Source: Bimastos eiseni (Eukaryota; Annelida; Clitellata; Crassiclitellata; Lumbricidae). Taken from it: a DNA stretch of 64,000 nucleotides. The stretch is from assembly GCA_959347315.1 (NCBI GenBank), contig OY365822.1, forward strand, positions 15,142,519 to 15,206,518, read 5' to 3'. Every line of letters begins with the position of its first letter. The stretch's first letter is position 1. A program made the position numbers and the translations under genes. The notes under the pieces are model-generated. The model had not been told where the DNA came from and ran no database searches. It worked only from the letters and a program-made list of their open reading frames with translations. Positions 45,200-57,150 of the stretch are shown one piece after another.

Positions 45200-45320
45200 T
45201 ACTATCAGTATAGTCATTATCATCATTATGATCACTATTATTATTATTATTATTATTACCATAATTATTATTATTAATACTACTATTATGATTATCAATT
45301 TATTATTGCTATAATTATTA
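45200..45320. repeat. ATT/TAC-rich low-complexity tract
   Basis: Degenerate trinucleotide repeat, the continuation of the (TAC)n tract interrupted by the MITE and then turning into TTA. Confidence 0.8.
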
Positions 45321-45442
45321 TTACACTCCCATTATACAGTTTCAAATATTGCAGTTAGTCGGCTATGTCCTCGATTTCTCTTCTGGTCAAGCCTTGCTTC
45401 AGTCTGGAGGTAGATAGTTCAGTCTATAAATACACAGATTCT

Positions 45443-48400
45443 TCACGTCATTGAAAGACAAACAATAATCGCAGGTAGAACCATGGCAACGGTAACCAGT
45501 GGCGACGACGACGACGAGGTAGGGCGGGATGAACTCGTTGACGTTGTCATGGTGAAAGAACCGGAACGCTGACTAGATGGCGCCACCTGGTGCCGAAGGA
45601 AGCCGCCCATGTCAAATCTAGAGAACAGATTTTTTAATCATTTTAGTCAGCGTCTTACTCTTTATCATCATACTGATCCGGGATACTGGATCATATTGAT
45701 CACGATAATCGTCGTCGTCATCGACATCGTGATTATCAGAATACTTCGTGACTGTTACCTGAGTAGGTAGGGCGTACGTATACAGAGTTGCTGAGCTCTA
45801 AATGGGGCTACATAAATTTACGATTACATCAAATATACCCATAATATTATAACTTCCATGATAGCGCCACTGTCATAATATACACTACATGGGTTGATGG
45901 TAGCTACCAAGCCAAATTTTTGGGTAAGTCCGGTTGAAGAGAAGGAGGGAGTCGGACGTGGAAAACACCCGACTTAGCAAATCAGTCTATGAAGATACTC
46001 AATTTAAGATGATGACGATGAGGAGGAGGAGGAAGAGGAAGGATTGGGCGGATGCCATGAGGGCTTTGTGCAAACAGGATCTGCACAGTATGGAAAAAGG
46101 ATGAGGAGTTGTGAATTGTGGTTCTTCCTTTGGACATCTATATGGATCATACTGAGATGATGATGATGATGATGATGACGATATAATCTATGTTAATATT
46201 TTTCAGTCGCAGTCACTTACTTGGCGCTATCAAGTCGAATCCAGAGATCGTTGAACTGCGATCGTTTCAAGTGTAAGCTGTCGGTGACGGGGGCGGGGTC
46301 AGTGACTGGCAGCAGCCAATGACGATGTCTCTCATAAAAGGGGGCGGGGTCAGTGGCACCCTGCAGCCAATTACGATGACCAGCTTTACGGCGATCATGC
46401 CTTGCTCTAGGCTTCTGTCTAAAATATAAATTGGTAATTAAATTATCAAAACAGATTTGAAATGGATTTGTGAAGAAATGAGAATTTATAACAACCAAAT
46501 CTAGGAACGTATGCATTACGATTAAGATTAAGGTGTTACTTTACGACCTAACCTTCTGTTATCATAGGCCAGTTAAAACCATGCGTTCTACTATTTACAT
46601 ATTATAGCCCGCCTCCTATTTGAACGATGCATGAAGATTGGCCTCGTTGGCCACTCCCTCCGGTATTTAACCCAATAACATAGTTTTTATGCAAGACGCT
46701 TAATTTCCTTAAGGGGTTACAAACTTGTGTCTGATTCGGATTGAAAACCTAGGTAGCAACTTTCGTAGAAAACAACTGACAACTTAAAAAATAAAATTTT
46801 ATGATAAATTCGTTCGCATTACTCTGGAGTTATATTGGGCCAGTACTTTTTAAATGGAACAAACAATCTTATTGACATTCAATTTCTACGGTAAATCAGT
46901 AATTCTAAAATTTCTAGTAATGCAAGCTGTAGGCCTACCATTACTTGATAAACATTTAACTTAAACTTAGATGCAGTGGTTAAATTCAGCTGGATTTCAG
47001 AGCCAGAACCCCGGATTCCGGGATTTGAGATCCACCACCTCAACAATGAGCTCCACCAACTAAATACGTTTTTGTTACAAAAAAACAATCATACACAAAT
47101 TACAAAAATTTTATGCTTATCCAGAATATTTTGCAAATAGCGATTATATCTGTTATAAATTCTCCACTTATCCTGACTTATATAGGCTTAAGTTATAAGT
47201 TTACAATATTTGGAGATTCGGCACCTCTGTATTTAACCATTGCCTAGATGACAAAACTCGCCTTCTCTCTCGATCACCAGATGTCATTTCATCGTCTGCC
47301 TGGAACGGAACAACTGCCGTGTCATGTGACCTCACAAAAGCGGAGGAAGTGTCTTCGACGACGTTCATGCTGAAATGTAAAACGTTCCCTCTGTAGACCT
47401 CCAATCAGGTTTAGCCCAAGCTGCGACCAAGACTTTCGTCAAAAGAAAGCTAGCTATAATTATAGGCCTTATACACTATTGAGGTCACTTTCAATTCACG
47501 CATATAATCCTTGTCATGGATGCGTCGTTAAATAAACTTATTACACATGAGGTCGAATTCCATGTTTATCTTAGGAGATTGCTGTATAGTTCTAGAATGC
47601 AAATTGAGTTTACGTGTTAAAGAATCTGTGTCTTATAACAAAGGCGAGTGGCGTCGTCCACCTCCTTTATCAACGCTTGGGACTGGCACTATCCAGTTCG
47701 AACAGTGATTGAATACCCTACGGTTCTGCTATAATTGGTCCATTGAGAGACCTCTTTGGCAGAGGTGTTTGTGTAAGGGTAGGCTTGCCATTACCTGAAG
47801 TCAATGAGGTGACCAGGTGAGGCGTGAGAGATGTTGTATCCCTTCCTTCTCAGTAGATCAATGACAGATCGTTGACCGAGAAAGTGACCTAACGATGTCC
47901 ATTTCAACAGAAACGACAGGCACAGCTACAGATGTTATGCAAAATTACGACAAAACAACAGTTGATGACCGATAAGGGGTCATTCACAAAAGGACGTCGG
48001 CAACGAGAGGGGAGGGGTAGGTGAAATGCGGACGTCCGTATGTGACCATACTAAATTATCGCCAGAATCACGTCTAAAGGTAGTTACGTCATAATCTTAG
48101 TTCTTTATTAGTAGTTTTAGGTTATACTTTACATTTGCGAGAACGATATACGAAGCTTACATGCAAATAAGCATTTATTAAATTTAGTTTTTAAATAGCG
48201 TTTAATCCTATCCCATTCTTTGTCAATAAATGTTATCAAAAACCGATGCAGTAAAATAATTATCAGCAGTTGCAATAGTGGCTGATACATGTGTGATGAG
48301 GACGTCCAAGAAGGGTGGGGAGGGAGTCAGCGAATACGGACAAGTGGGGACCAGGGGAGGATTTGAAAAAATTGGGGTTTTTTGTGGACATTACCTGATC

Positions 48401-48796
48401 ATCACCTGATCACCACCTGATCACCACCAGATCATCACCTGATCACCACCAGATCACTACCCGATCACTCTCATCAATTAAACCAAACTTTCGTTTGTTC
48501 AGCGTTTTCATTGACCACGCCATAGAAGCGTCCGATGAAAGTTGAAGCATGCGACTCTCTGTTGAGCAACTCATATACGGAAACCGTCGACTAACCGTCG
48601 ACTGCAGATGCGACGGAATCAGTTCATTCTCATGAAGTGAAGTTGCAGACTAGTCAGCAATAATGCGTTCACGTATATTAGATAAAAAGGTTTAAACGTA
48701 ATCAATGTACGATAGTTTGCTGGATTGATCTGGTTCAGACGAAATTGGAAAAACGAAGGATCGTTTCTATGAGAAAAGAGTATTAGGAACTGTTCA

Positions 48797-48827
<31 letters not shown>

Positions 48828-49451
48828 TTATTATCATCATCATCATCATCATCTTATTATTATTATTATTAATATTATTATTATTATTATGTCACATATA
48901 GTGTCATTCATCATTGGCATTGCCAACGGATCTGTCATCAGACCATCTGGGTCGCCGCTTGTCAGTGGATGGTAATTTTGACATAGTGCCCTGAAAAGCC
49001 ACCGCATTGAAACGTTGGATCAATGCCGACAAGTTCTGGAAAAGGAAGTTTGTCTCTCGGGTGTCACCGGTAGTTGTCGAAAGTCGGCGTCCAGTCTCAG
49101 ACAGAAAGGCGAGGCCCTCACTATTGAGGGGACCGAAGGTTTCTATAGCGATTGGAACAAAAGTGTATTTCTTCTCCAGCTTAGAATATTTTGTGTGTTT
49201 CCTTGTGGCTGCTATCTCCGCCTCTCCTCCAGCTGTGGAAGCTGTCTCGGGGATATAAGAAGCGGCCACTGTCGCGTCCCAAAGTAAGGCCCGCCCCCCA
49301 CTCCACGGTATCAGGGTCTGCACGTCCGGTCTCTTTCCATCTAATCTAGAAAGACCTGACGGTTCCTTGACCGCTGGAATACCGGCTCTGTTGACGCTGC
49401 GATGGATAAGGTCGTTGATATTACAGTGTCTTGCTTTACGGCCAAAACCCA

Positions 49452-49486
<35 letters not shown>

Positions 49487-52400
49487 CACTATAATCAATA
49501 TCTGAATCGGAATCATCATCATCATCAATGATGAGGATAGTGATCGACATCACCTGCTCCGAATGCGAAGAAGAACGCTGTTCGTGGATTGTGTGTGAGC
49601 AATCGCTCCACTCGATCGGCCATCCTCTCATTCCTCCGATAGATCAACTCCTCACGAAAGTAGTCGTCGATCTCACGAGCAGTATCCGAGGATGCNNNNN
49701 NNNNNNNNNNNNNNNNNNNNNNNNNNNNNNNNNNNNNNNNNNNNNNNNNNNNNNNNNNNNNNNNNNNNNNNNNNNNNNNNNNNNNNNNNNNNNNNNNNNN
49801 NNNNNNNNNNNNNNNNNNNNNNNNNNNNNNNNNNNNNNNNNNNNNNNNNNNNNNNNNNNNNNNNNNNNNNNNNNNNNNNNNNNNNNNNNNNNNNNAGGAG
49901 GATAAAGAAGGGCGAGGAGTATTGATGAAAAGGTGACGCTGAGGAATAAAGATGCCTGCTCAAAAGAAATGGAGGATGAATAGAATGAGGAGAGAGGGTT
50001 GGAGAGTGATAAAGAGGTGGTATAAGGAGAGGACATGGAATGGGCTGAAGAGGAACATAACTATCATCTCCTTCGAAGTAACGAAGACGTCTTTATCATC
50101 GCCCAAATGAATGTCTTTGTATCGACCGAATGACACATTCCAGATCCAGATGTTGACGAAAATAATCTCCATCTCTATCTCTCATTTGGAGAGAGTGGAG
50201 AGAGGGAAGGGAGAGGGAAAGAGGAAGGAAGAGAGGGAAGGGAGAGGGAAAGAGGAAGGAAGAGAGGGAAGGGAGAGGGAAAGAGGAAGGAAGAGAGGGA
50301 AGGGAGAGGGAAAGAGGAAGGAAGAGAGGAGAGAAGAGGGAAAGAGGAAGGAAGAGAGGAGAGAAGAGGGAAAGAGGAAGGAAGAGAGGGAATGGAGAGG
50401 GAAAGAGGAAGGAAGAGAGGGAAGGGAGAGGGAAAGAGGAAGGAAGAGAGGAGAGAAGAGGGAAAGAGGAAGGAAGAGAGGGGAGAAGAGGGAAAGAGGA
50501 AGGAAGAGAGGGAAGGGAGAGGGAAAGAGGAAGGAAGAGAGGGAAGGGAGAGGGAAAGAGGAAGGAAGAGAGGGGAGAAGAGGGAAAGAGGAAGGAAGAG
50601 AGGGGAGAAGAGGGAAAGAGGAAGGAAGAGAGGGGAAAAGAGGGAAAGAGGAAGGAAGAGAGGGGAGAAGAGGGAAAGAGGAAGGAAGAGAGGGAAGAAG
50701 AGGGAAAGAGGAAGGAAGAGAGGGAAGAAGAGGGAAAGAGGAAGGAAGAGAGGGGAGAAGAGGGAAAGAGGAAGGAAGAGAGGGGAGAAGAGGGAAAGAG
50801 GAAGAAAGAGAGGGGAGAAGAGGGAAAGAGGAAGGAAGAGAGGGGAAAAGAGGGAAAGAGGAAGGAAGAGAGGGGAAAAGAGGGAAAGAGGAAGGAAGAG
50901 AGGGGAGAAGAGGGAAAGAGGAAGGAAGAGAGGGAAGGGAGAGGGAAAGAGGAAGGAAGAGAGGGAAGGGAGAGGGAAAGAGGAAGGAAGAGAGGAGAGA
51001 AGAGGGAAAGAGGAAGGAAGAGAGGAGAGAAGAGGGAAAGAGGAAGGAAGAGAGGAGAGAAGAGGGAAAGAGGAAGGAAGAGAGGGAAGGGAGAGGGAAA
51101 CAGGAAGGAAGAGAGGAGAGAAGAGGGAAAGAGGAAGGAAGAGAGGGAAGGGAGAGGGAAAGAGGAAGGAAGAGAGGGGAGAAGAGGGAAAGAGGAAGGA
51201 AGAGAGGAGAGAAGAGAGAAAGAGGAAGGAAGAGATGGGAGAAGAGGGAAAGAGGAAGGAAGAGAGGGGAAAAGAGGGAAAGAGGAAGGAAGAGAGGGAA
51301 GGGAGAGGGAAAGAGGAAGGAAGAGAGGGGAGAAGAGGGAAAGAGGAAGGAAGAGAGGGGAGAAGAGGGAAAGAGGAAGGAAGAGAGGGGAAAAGAGGGA
51401 AAGAGGAAGGAAGAGAGGAGAGAAGAGGGAAAGAGGAAGGAAGAGAGGGGAGAAGAGGGAAAGAGGAAGGAAGAGAGGGAAGGGAGAGGGAAAGAGGAAG
51501 GAAGAGAGGAGAGAAGAGGGAAAGAGGAAGGAAGAGAGGGGAGAAGAGGGAAAGAGGAAGGAAGAGAGGGGAGAAGAGGGAAAGAGGAAGGAAGAGAGGG
51601 GAGAAGAGGGAAAGAGGAAGGAAGAGAGGGAAGGGAGTGGGAAAGAGGAAGGAAGAGAGGGGAGAAGAGGGTTGAAGAAAATGAGCATATAATATAATAC
51701 ATACACACATACATACACATGCACACACATACATACATACACACATACAGATGAAGAACAGGAGGCAGGGCACTTACCCTTACATGGATTACCCATAGAA
51801 CACACAGAAAGAAAGGCGTGAGACACAAGAAATCACAGAGAAAGAAAGACGGAAAGAGAGACAGACAGACAGGCGCAGAAAGGCAGACAGACACAGAGAC
51901 AGATGACTGACCTGTCATGCACTCACCTGTGATAGACTCATTTCGTTGAGTGGCGTGCAGTGTTCCTCCACCTTCTCAACAGCCCCTCTTCTCTTCTTAA
52001 GACGCTGTGCCTCCTGAGCCAGGTAAAGGTCAAGGACGGGGGTCCCCCTCAACCGGATGTCGGCCTCATTCAGCGAGTTCAGCATCATCATGACGTAAAT
52101 GGGACGCTTCCGCTCCCAGTTTCCGGTGAGAGCATCGAACAGGTGGTCTGCGTACAAGCCCTGACCCCGCTGGTCAGAGGTCAACCAGTGGGGCATGCTG
52201 GTGCGCACGTAGTGAAGATGTTGCTTGAGTCGGCGATAGAGGGCGCGAGGTATGACGTCAGCGATGGATTGGCCGTGAGGGAGGAGCTGACAGCGCTGGA
52301 GGTCAGAGATGGTGGCAGGGTCAAGGAGGTCAAGTTCAAGGTGAAGGGTGTCGGAGTGGAGGAAGGCGTCCTTGGCATTAGAAGGGATGGAATCCCAGAC

Positions 52401-53977
52401 AAGGGTGTAAGGAACATGGATCGTTCCGAAGAAGAAGGACGGACGCAGCAGGCGACCCTCGATCACCCAAAGGAACGAATTGACGGACACAGACACAGAC
52501 TGTAACAGACCAACAGATACGTTGCAATTGACATCATCATCGTCTTGGTCATCAACATCATAATTCTCCACTTTATCATCTTCATCATCACGGATATCAT
52601 TTAGATCGTCATCATCATCATCAACATCCTCGTAAACATCAGTAACATCGTCATAATCATGAACAATCCTAGCCTCATCATCAACATCAGCAACAATGAC
52701 TACATAACCATCATCCTTTAACGGTCATTATCATAATTATCGTTATTGTCATCGTTTGTGTCATCGTTGTCGCCTTTTTTTTATTATTCCCATCATTATC
52801 ATCATCATCCATAACAATATCTTCTTCATCCCAAGCATCCTTATCATCATCGCAATCATAAGTTCTTGACGCTAGTTATTTGACGGAACCAGTAGAAATG
52901 AGCTGTTTCCATTGTAATCGGTCATTTACTCAAAGCTTCCATCAGCGTTACTTCAAATCGTGTTCAGATTTTGACTGTCAATTCCGACTAATCATAGTCC
53001 GCAATTGATTTTCTTTCATTCAAATGTAGTGCGTTGTGTTAAAATCATTAAATAACATATCATATTAATATCAGTAACTATCAAAATAATATCACATAAG
53101 GCAGATTATCACATTGAATATCACATCTAGCTGATGGTCTTACTTGATCAATCCATTAAGAGCAATAAGTCTAATTTGAAAGCAATGAGTACTAACTAAC
53201 GCATCGTAACTCTATACAAATACGGAGGAGAGTGGAGAATAAAGAGGATAGGACGAAGAGGAGAAGATTGGTAAATAGAGGAGAGGGAAAGGTTGGAGAT
53301 GGGAGAAGAAAAGAGGAAAATATGATAGGAGGGAGATGAAGGTAAGATAAGATAGGAAGTAAGAAGTAAGAAAAGAAGTGAGGAGAGAACAAAAGAGGAG
53401 AGGAGAAGGGAGAAGAGAGGTGAGAAGAGGTGAGGGGAAATGAAACTAAGAGGGAGAGGGAAATGAAACTAATGTGGGAGAATAGAGATGAGGATAGGCG
53501 AGAAGCCGATGAAAGGAGAGGAGCGGACACTGGTGAATATCTCGTAGAAAGATGTCGATAGAACTCGTAATTGCTACTGCAGTCTCATCTCAAAACGATG
53601 GTTCTTATCATAGCGTCGATCGTTAGACACCCCTTCCCTTCTCTCTGCCCCTCGCATTCCCTCCTCCACCCATCCTCTCTTCCTCTCTTCCCTTTCCCTC
53701 TTCCATCCACTCATCATCCTCCTCCTCATCCACCCTTCCCACTTTTCCATTAATGCCGAAGAAGAGAGTGGATTGATTTGAAATGGTAATTAACTCAAAA
53801 CAGCATGTGGCAATGTAATAGGGGAACAGATACCATAATTGCTTTAAGAAATGGCCAGGATAATGATGAAGACGAAGATGAAAATGATGACGATGACGAT
53901 GATGATGACATGATGATGGTTATGGCAATGCTAATCATGGTAAAAAATACTGATAAATACAATGATAGTGATATTAA

Positions 53978-54008
<31 letters not shown>

Positions 54009-54441
54009 AGGGCCTACTAACAACGATAATTTCTAGGACGCTGTAACACAGCACTTACCGTTAGAAGAGCATCCTCGCAAGCAATCAAGCATATGCAGTA
54101 TAAGAGTGAGTTAGCGATACGAACTTCTACAGCATGAAAATCCATAGGATAAATTCCATGCTGTGACCTAAAGAAGTCTACGTGACCAAAAGTTCCAAAT
54201 ACCACAATAAAGGAGTCAACACAGGACAGGAAAATCCGTCAAATGCGCTCACCCTATTATTGGAGCATCGTAACCCGATGCGGTTCGATGCGTTTGAGGT
54301 TCGAATCGCGTCCTCATTGCGTCCACTGCTGGCTGCTGGAAGAGGAGGACTGCTGAGGACTGAACGGAGAACGAGGCCATGACGTCCAAAGGAAATTAAC
54401 ACCAAAACAATGGAGCTTAATAAGCGACGTGAGAAAGTCAT
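45443..54441 (-). CDS. TRABD2: TIKI/TRABD2 membrane metalloprotease, six exons placed, central part missing
   Basis: Exons (minus): 54441-54253, 52499-51927, [missing], (≤49695)-49554, 47888-47795, 46418-46221, 45617-45443 (stop). Phases 0, 0, ..., 1, 2, 2 fit exactly. Exon 1 gives [19 protein letters not shown], a signal peptide. Exon 2 holds NSFLWVIEG, then [18 protein letters not shown] (first GX2H), [39 protein letters not shown] and [12 protein letters not shown]. The exon at 49554 holds [20 protein letters not shown] then FFFAFGAG. The next starts with [17 protein letters not shown], so the second GX2H motif (GAGH) is split by a phase-1 intron. Later exons give [14 protein letters not shown] and a Ser-rich tail ending in a hydrophobic segment ([16 protein letters not shown]), a membrane or GPI anchor. 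Family role: cleaves the N-terminus of Wnt proteins in the secretory pathway and inactivates them. About 60-70 residues after exon 2 are absent, lying in or beside the N gap. Confidence 0.93.
47974..48395. mobile_element. MITE in TIKI intron
   Basis: The left end GGGGTCATTCACAAAAGGACGTC and, reversed, the right end GTAATGTCCACAAAAAACCCC are inverted. The inside has GAGAGGGGAGGGGTAGG and its counterpart GGTGGGGAGGGAGTC. It is similar to 10455-10950 and 44223. Confidence 0.55.
48392..48470. repeat. ATCACCTGATCACC tandem repeat
   Basis: About six degenerate copies of a 12-13-base unit (ATCACCACCTG / ATCACCACCAG). Confidence 0.85.
48798..48900. repeat. (ATC)n then (TTA)n microsatellite
   Basis: Trinucleotide tracts that also serve as the 3' tail of non-LTR copy D. 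Confidence 0.9.
48901..49452 (-). pseudogene. non-LTR retrotransposon 3' end, copy D, in TIKI intron
   Basis: The minus-strand open frame from 49452 to 48904 has no internal stop. It shows [40 protein letters not shown] (restriction-like endonuclease PD...D motif), then [20 protein letters not shown] and [20 protein letters not shown]. It is the same family as copy B but a diverged copy. The 5' end (49452-49486) is a pure (ATT)n tract and the 3' end is (TTA)n at 48850-48890, so it too is flanked by the microsatellite on both sides. The orientation matches the host gene. Confidence 0.85.
49453..49489. repeat. (ATT)n microsatellite
   Basis: A pure ATT tract directly at the 5' truncation point of retrotransposon copy D. 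Confidence 0.95.
49696..49895. other. assembly gap (200 N)
   Basis: Exactly 200 unknown bases. The gap cuts into the TIKI exon whose readable part is 49554-49695. The 3' side of the gap is GA-rich. Open frames across the Ns are artefacts. Confidence 1.
50193..51671. repeat. 1.5-kb purine satellite (30-bp unit)
   Basis: About 49 copies of a ~30-base all-purine unit (GAGGGAAAGAGGAAGGAAGA plus GAGGGGAGAA or variants GAGAGAAGAG, GGGAAGGGAG). Because the unit is a multiple of three, every frame is open on both strands. The 400-570-codon open frames here are therefore not genes. It lies within the TIKI intron after exon 2. Confidence 0.97.
51690..51910. repeat. (CA/TACA)n and GACAGACAG microsatellites
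   Basis: Short tetranucleotide tracts between the purine satellite and TIKI exon 2. Confidence 0.8.
52540..52860. repeat. (ATC)n-rich low-complexity tract
   Basis: Degenerate ATC/ACATC repeats upstream of TIKI exon 2, inside the intron between exons 1 and 2. Confidence 0.7.
53215..53530. repeat. purine-rich GGAGAG tract
   Basis: Plus strand of GGAGAGAAG-type sequence, degenerate, about 300 bases, in TIKI intron 1. Confidence 0.7.
53855..54010. repeat. (GAT)n and (AAT)n tracts
   Basis: GATGATGATGA-type repeat (53860-53930) and AATAATAAT (53976-54009). The tract lies inside TIKI intron 1, on the 3' side of exon 1. Confidence 0.8.
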
Positions 54442-54524
54442 GTCCGACTCTGATTAGAGTTTATTGGATCTAAAATTAAATCAATATATCTTAATATAAA
54501 TTAAAACATCATATTATTTATATG

Positions 54525-54905
54525 ATAGGATTCATTTCAAAGTTCTCTTACTTACATTCAAAGCGTTGTTGGGTCAAGCTCCACTCTATCTGTGTGATCT
54601 TATCAGGAAACCTATCTCAGCTACCACCGGACGTCCTCTCCGTTCTTTAGACCGTCACGATCTTGTAGCACCGCAGTCTAGAACTGCCACAGCTCAGCAT
54701 CGTGCCTATGCCTCTGTTTGCCCTTCGCTATGGAACAGCCTTCCTGCTGTGACTCGTGCTGCAATCTTATCTAGTAGCACAACTGTTTCTGCTCGTTCTC
54801 TTAAGACTTTTCTTTTCTCTAGGGGTTTTTCGCACTGGGAGCGCCTCTGATTAGGTTGTTCTGTGAAAGGCGCTTTATAAATCCGTAAATAGAATAGAAT
54901 AGTAT
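54525..54905 (+). pseudogene. CR1/L2-like non-LTR C-terminal end with (AATAG)n tail
   Basis: A nearly intact frame reads FKVLLLTFKALLGQAPLYLC, RSLDRHDLVAPQSRTATAQH, then SVCPSLWNSLPAVTRAA and SLKTFLFSRGFSHWERL before the stop at 54848. This is the standard C-terminal sequence of CR1/L2 elements. The 3' UTR contains GCGCCTCTGATTAGGTTGTT and AAGGCGCTTTATAAATCCGT, followed by the tail AATAGAATAGAATAG. It lies just upstream of TIKI exon 1, on the opposite strand. Confidence 0.9.
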
Positions 54906-57000
54906 GTTTGAAAAAGAATCCTTTAGGATCATTGCAATAATTATTAGAAACAATTACCGATTTTTTAAATCCCAAAACCGTTTACATCCTTACATAATAT
55001 GTTAATCCTGGTCAAACTGTAAAAGTCCATGTCGTCCAATAATGACGTCAAGATAGCGTCATTTGCATCAAACGAGGGCCAAACGTAGGCCTAACGATGG
55101 TACAAAGTATGATCTTTAAAATTCATCATCATTTTAAAGTTATTTGTGAATTTAAACAGTTAGTTTCATCAGATTTTTATATTTCAGTAATACTGGGCTA
55201 ATATGGGGTGCTCAAAGCCTTTGGCCTCAATCAAGCTTCAAGACGCGAGGTCCATTTTGGGTGATGTTAACATCAGATCAAGTTCTTCCCAGACTTTAAC
55301 GATTCGCTCACGGAGTTCTTCAGTGTCTCTGAAATATTCCTGTACACCACTTTCTCTTGCATTGTTATACCCCAATCATCAGTCTGGGCAACATAGCAGA
55401 TGTGAAATCATCCGGAGTCTCTTAGTTGTCAACAGTTCAACAATTTAAGGAGCTCGGTCGGTGAACCGGAGCGCCGCCATCTTGTTGAAATGTCCAATAA
55501 TCCTAGTATTCGCAGATATCAGAAAACTTTATCAGCAGCTGACAATCCTGGTAATAAGCTTCCATTATTTCCACTCATCGTTCCATGATGTGGATTTCCG
55601 TTATACCAAGAGTCGATAGTCGTCGACTCGATACATCAACTGAAACCATGTCTGACTGACATGAAGCGAGTATGAAGCCACCTATCAGTTGTGAGTTCCA
55701 GCGCGGGCAGCATAGACCTACACGCGATCGTTTTGACTGTTCTCTGGTGTGGCCATGGTAAACAACGTTTACCTTTCGTCTGTGAACCATATAACATCTC
55801 ATCGTATACCATGTGAGAATGATGGCGATGAAACAGTTGCCTTGAACGCTCAAGCCCTGCCTGATTGTTGGCTTCTGTTAATTCCGTCGCTCAACCTTTC
55901 TTAAAACATCATAAGGCAAAGTCTTTCTGGACAATTTCACGCAGAAGCTTCTGAAATGACAATCTCTCGACTGATTTCTCTTAGCGCTAGATGCGACTCT
56001 ATAGTTGGTTCTCTCGACTTAGGGGGCCTAACACAAGCTCTTGCACCTCTTCGATATTTCCATGTTTCTACCGGCAACTGCGCCACGCTCAGAACTGGTT
56101 ATATCAATTTTCCTTGGAGGATGCTTCAGATCGCCTGATGGTCAACCCTTGTCCTAAAATTTTATACTCAACCGCTTGCGCCGTAATTTGTTTCCTTGGT
56201 AAAAAATTTTTTATTGACTCAGTCTTTCAGATGCGATTTAGAACGTAATTTTCTAACCGTTTATATTTATACTCTTTTTCTGCTGATACAGTCTAAACTT
56301 TTCACGTGAACTTTTCATCAATATCATCATCATCATCATTTATCAGTTCCTGAAGCCAGTCATGTCCGACGATGGTTACGAATAACCATCTCCATTGTCC
56401 TTAGTTATTTATCCATTTTTCGTCACAGTGTTAACGTGATTTCGTGTCCTCAAATAAATAAATAAATAAATGTATATATATATTATATATATATATATAT
56501 TATCAGTCACATTAAATATCACCTTAACTATCATATTGAATATCATAAAAAATATCATATTAGACTTACAAACTTACGAACCATTTCGTTACAACGCATT
56601 TTCAATCCACCTCAAGACTTCGATCTGCCGCATATTAAGCGCTCTATTGAGATTCTAAGAAGGCGATTCAGAAATTGTCCGATATTACAAGCATAAATAT
56701 CAAACTAGGCATAAAATTTGTGCTATACCGAGTCTTACTACTTCACTTTCGAAATTGCCTTATCGGTCTATCAGCGATAAAAATCCTATTAACCGATCGA
56801 TTTATTAATAGAGCTCGATACGAAAGGTCGTGACCTCAATCGAAGCGTCAAAGCTGCCACGCGCAATCGCGTTGAGATCTCAAGGAAAGACTCGACGAAT
56901 CAAAGAGACGGACAGAAGGGATATGGACACACACAGTCGGAATGACACATACAGACTAGGGGACATAGAACTCTGATAGGAGACGAATATGTATGCAGAC
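54906..57000. other. unannotated stretch
   Basis: No gene was recognised. It contains (AAAT)n at 56448-56470 and (TA)n at 56471-56500. Confidence 0.35.
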
Positions 57001-57099
57001 ATTAAATGCAACAGGAGAGAGGCAGACGCACATTTATATTGAGATATGCAGAAAGACAAAGGCTACAGAAACAACAAAGAAGAGCATACTGTGTCCATC

Positions 57100-57104
57100 T
57101 GTCC

Positions 57105-57148
<44 letters not shown>

Positions 57149-57150
57149 GC
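57100..57150. repeat. (TCTG)n microsatellite
   Basis: A pure run of about 12 TCTG units. Confidence 0.95.

Noticed and set aside
47201..47404. Minus-strand 67-codon frame as an additional TIKI exon
   Set aside because: Phases of the exons at 47795 and 46418 already join exactly (AG plus A), and the peptide shows no TIKI similarity.
49528..50036. Open frames spanning the N block
   Set aside because: Ns translate as X; the apparent continuity is meaningless.
50096..50172. Minus-strand frame near the gap ([15 protein letters not shown]) as the missing TIKI exon
   Set aside because: It does not resemble the expected segment (the region following the exon 2 Gln), and no convincing splice borders were found.
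50096..51918. Very long open frames (427-578 codons) on both strands, Arg/Glu/Gly-rich or Ser/Pro/Leu/Phe-rich
   Set aside because: They are by-products of the 30-base purine satellite: the unit is a multiple of three, so no frame contains stops. No conserved motif is present.
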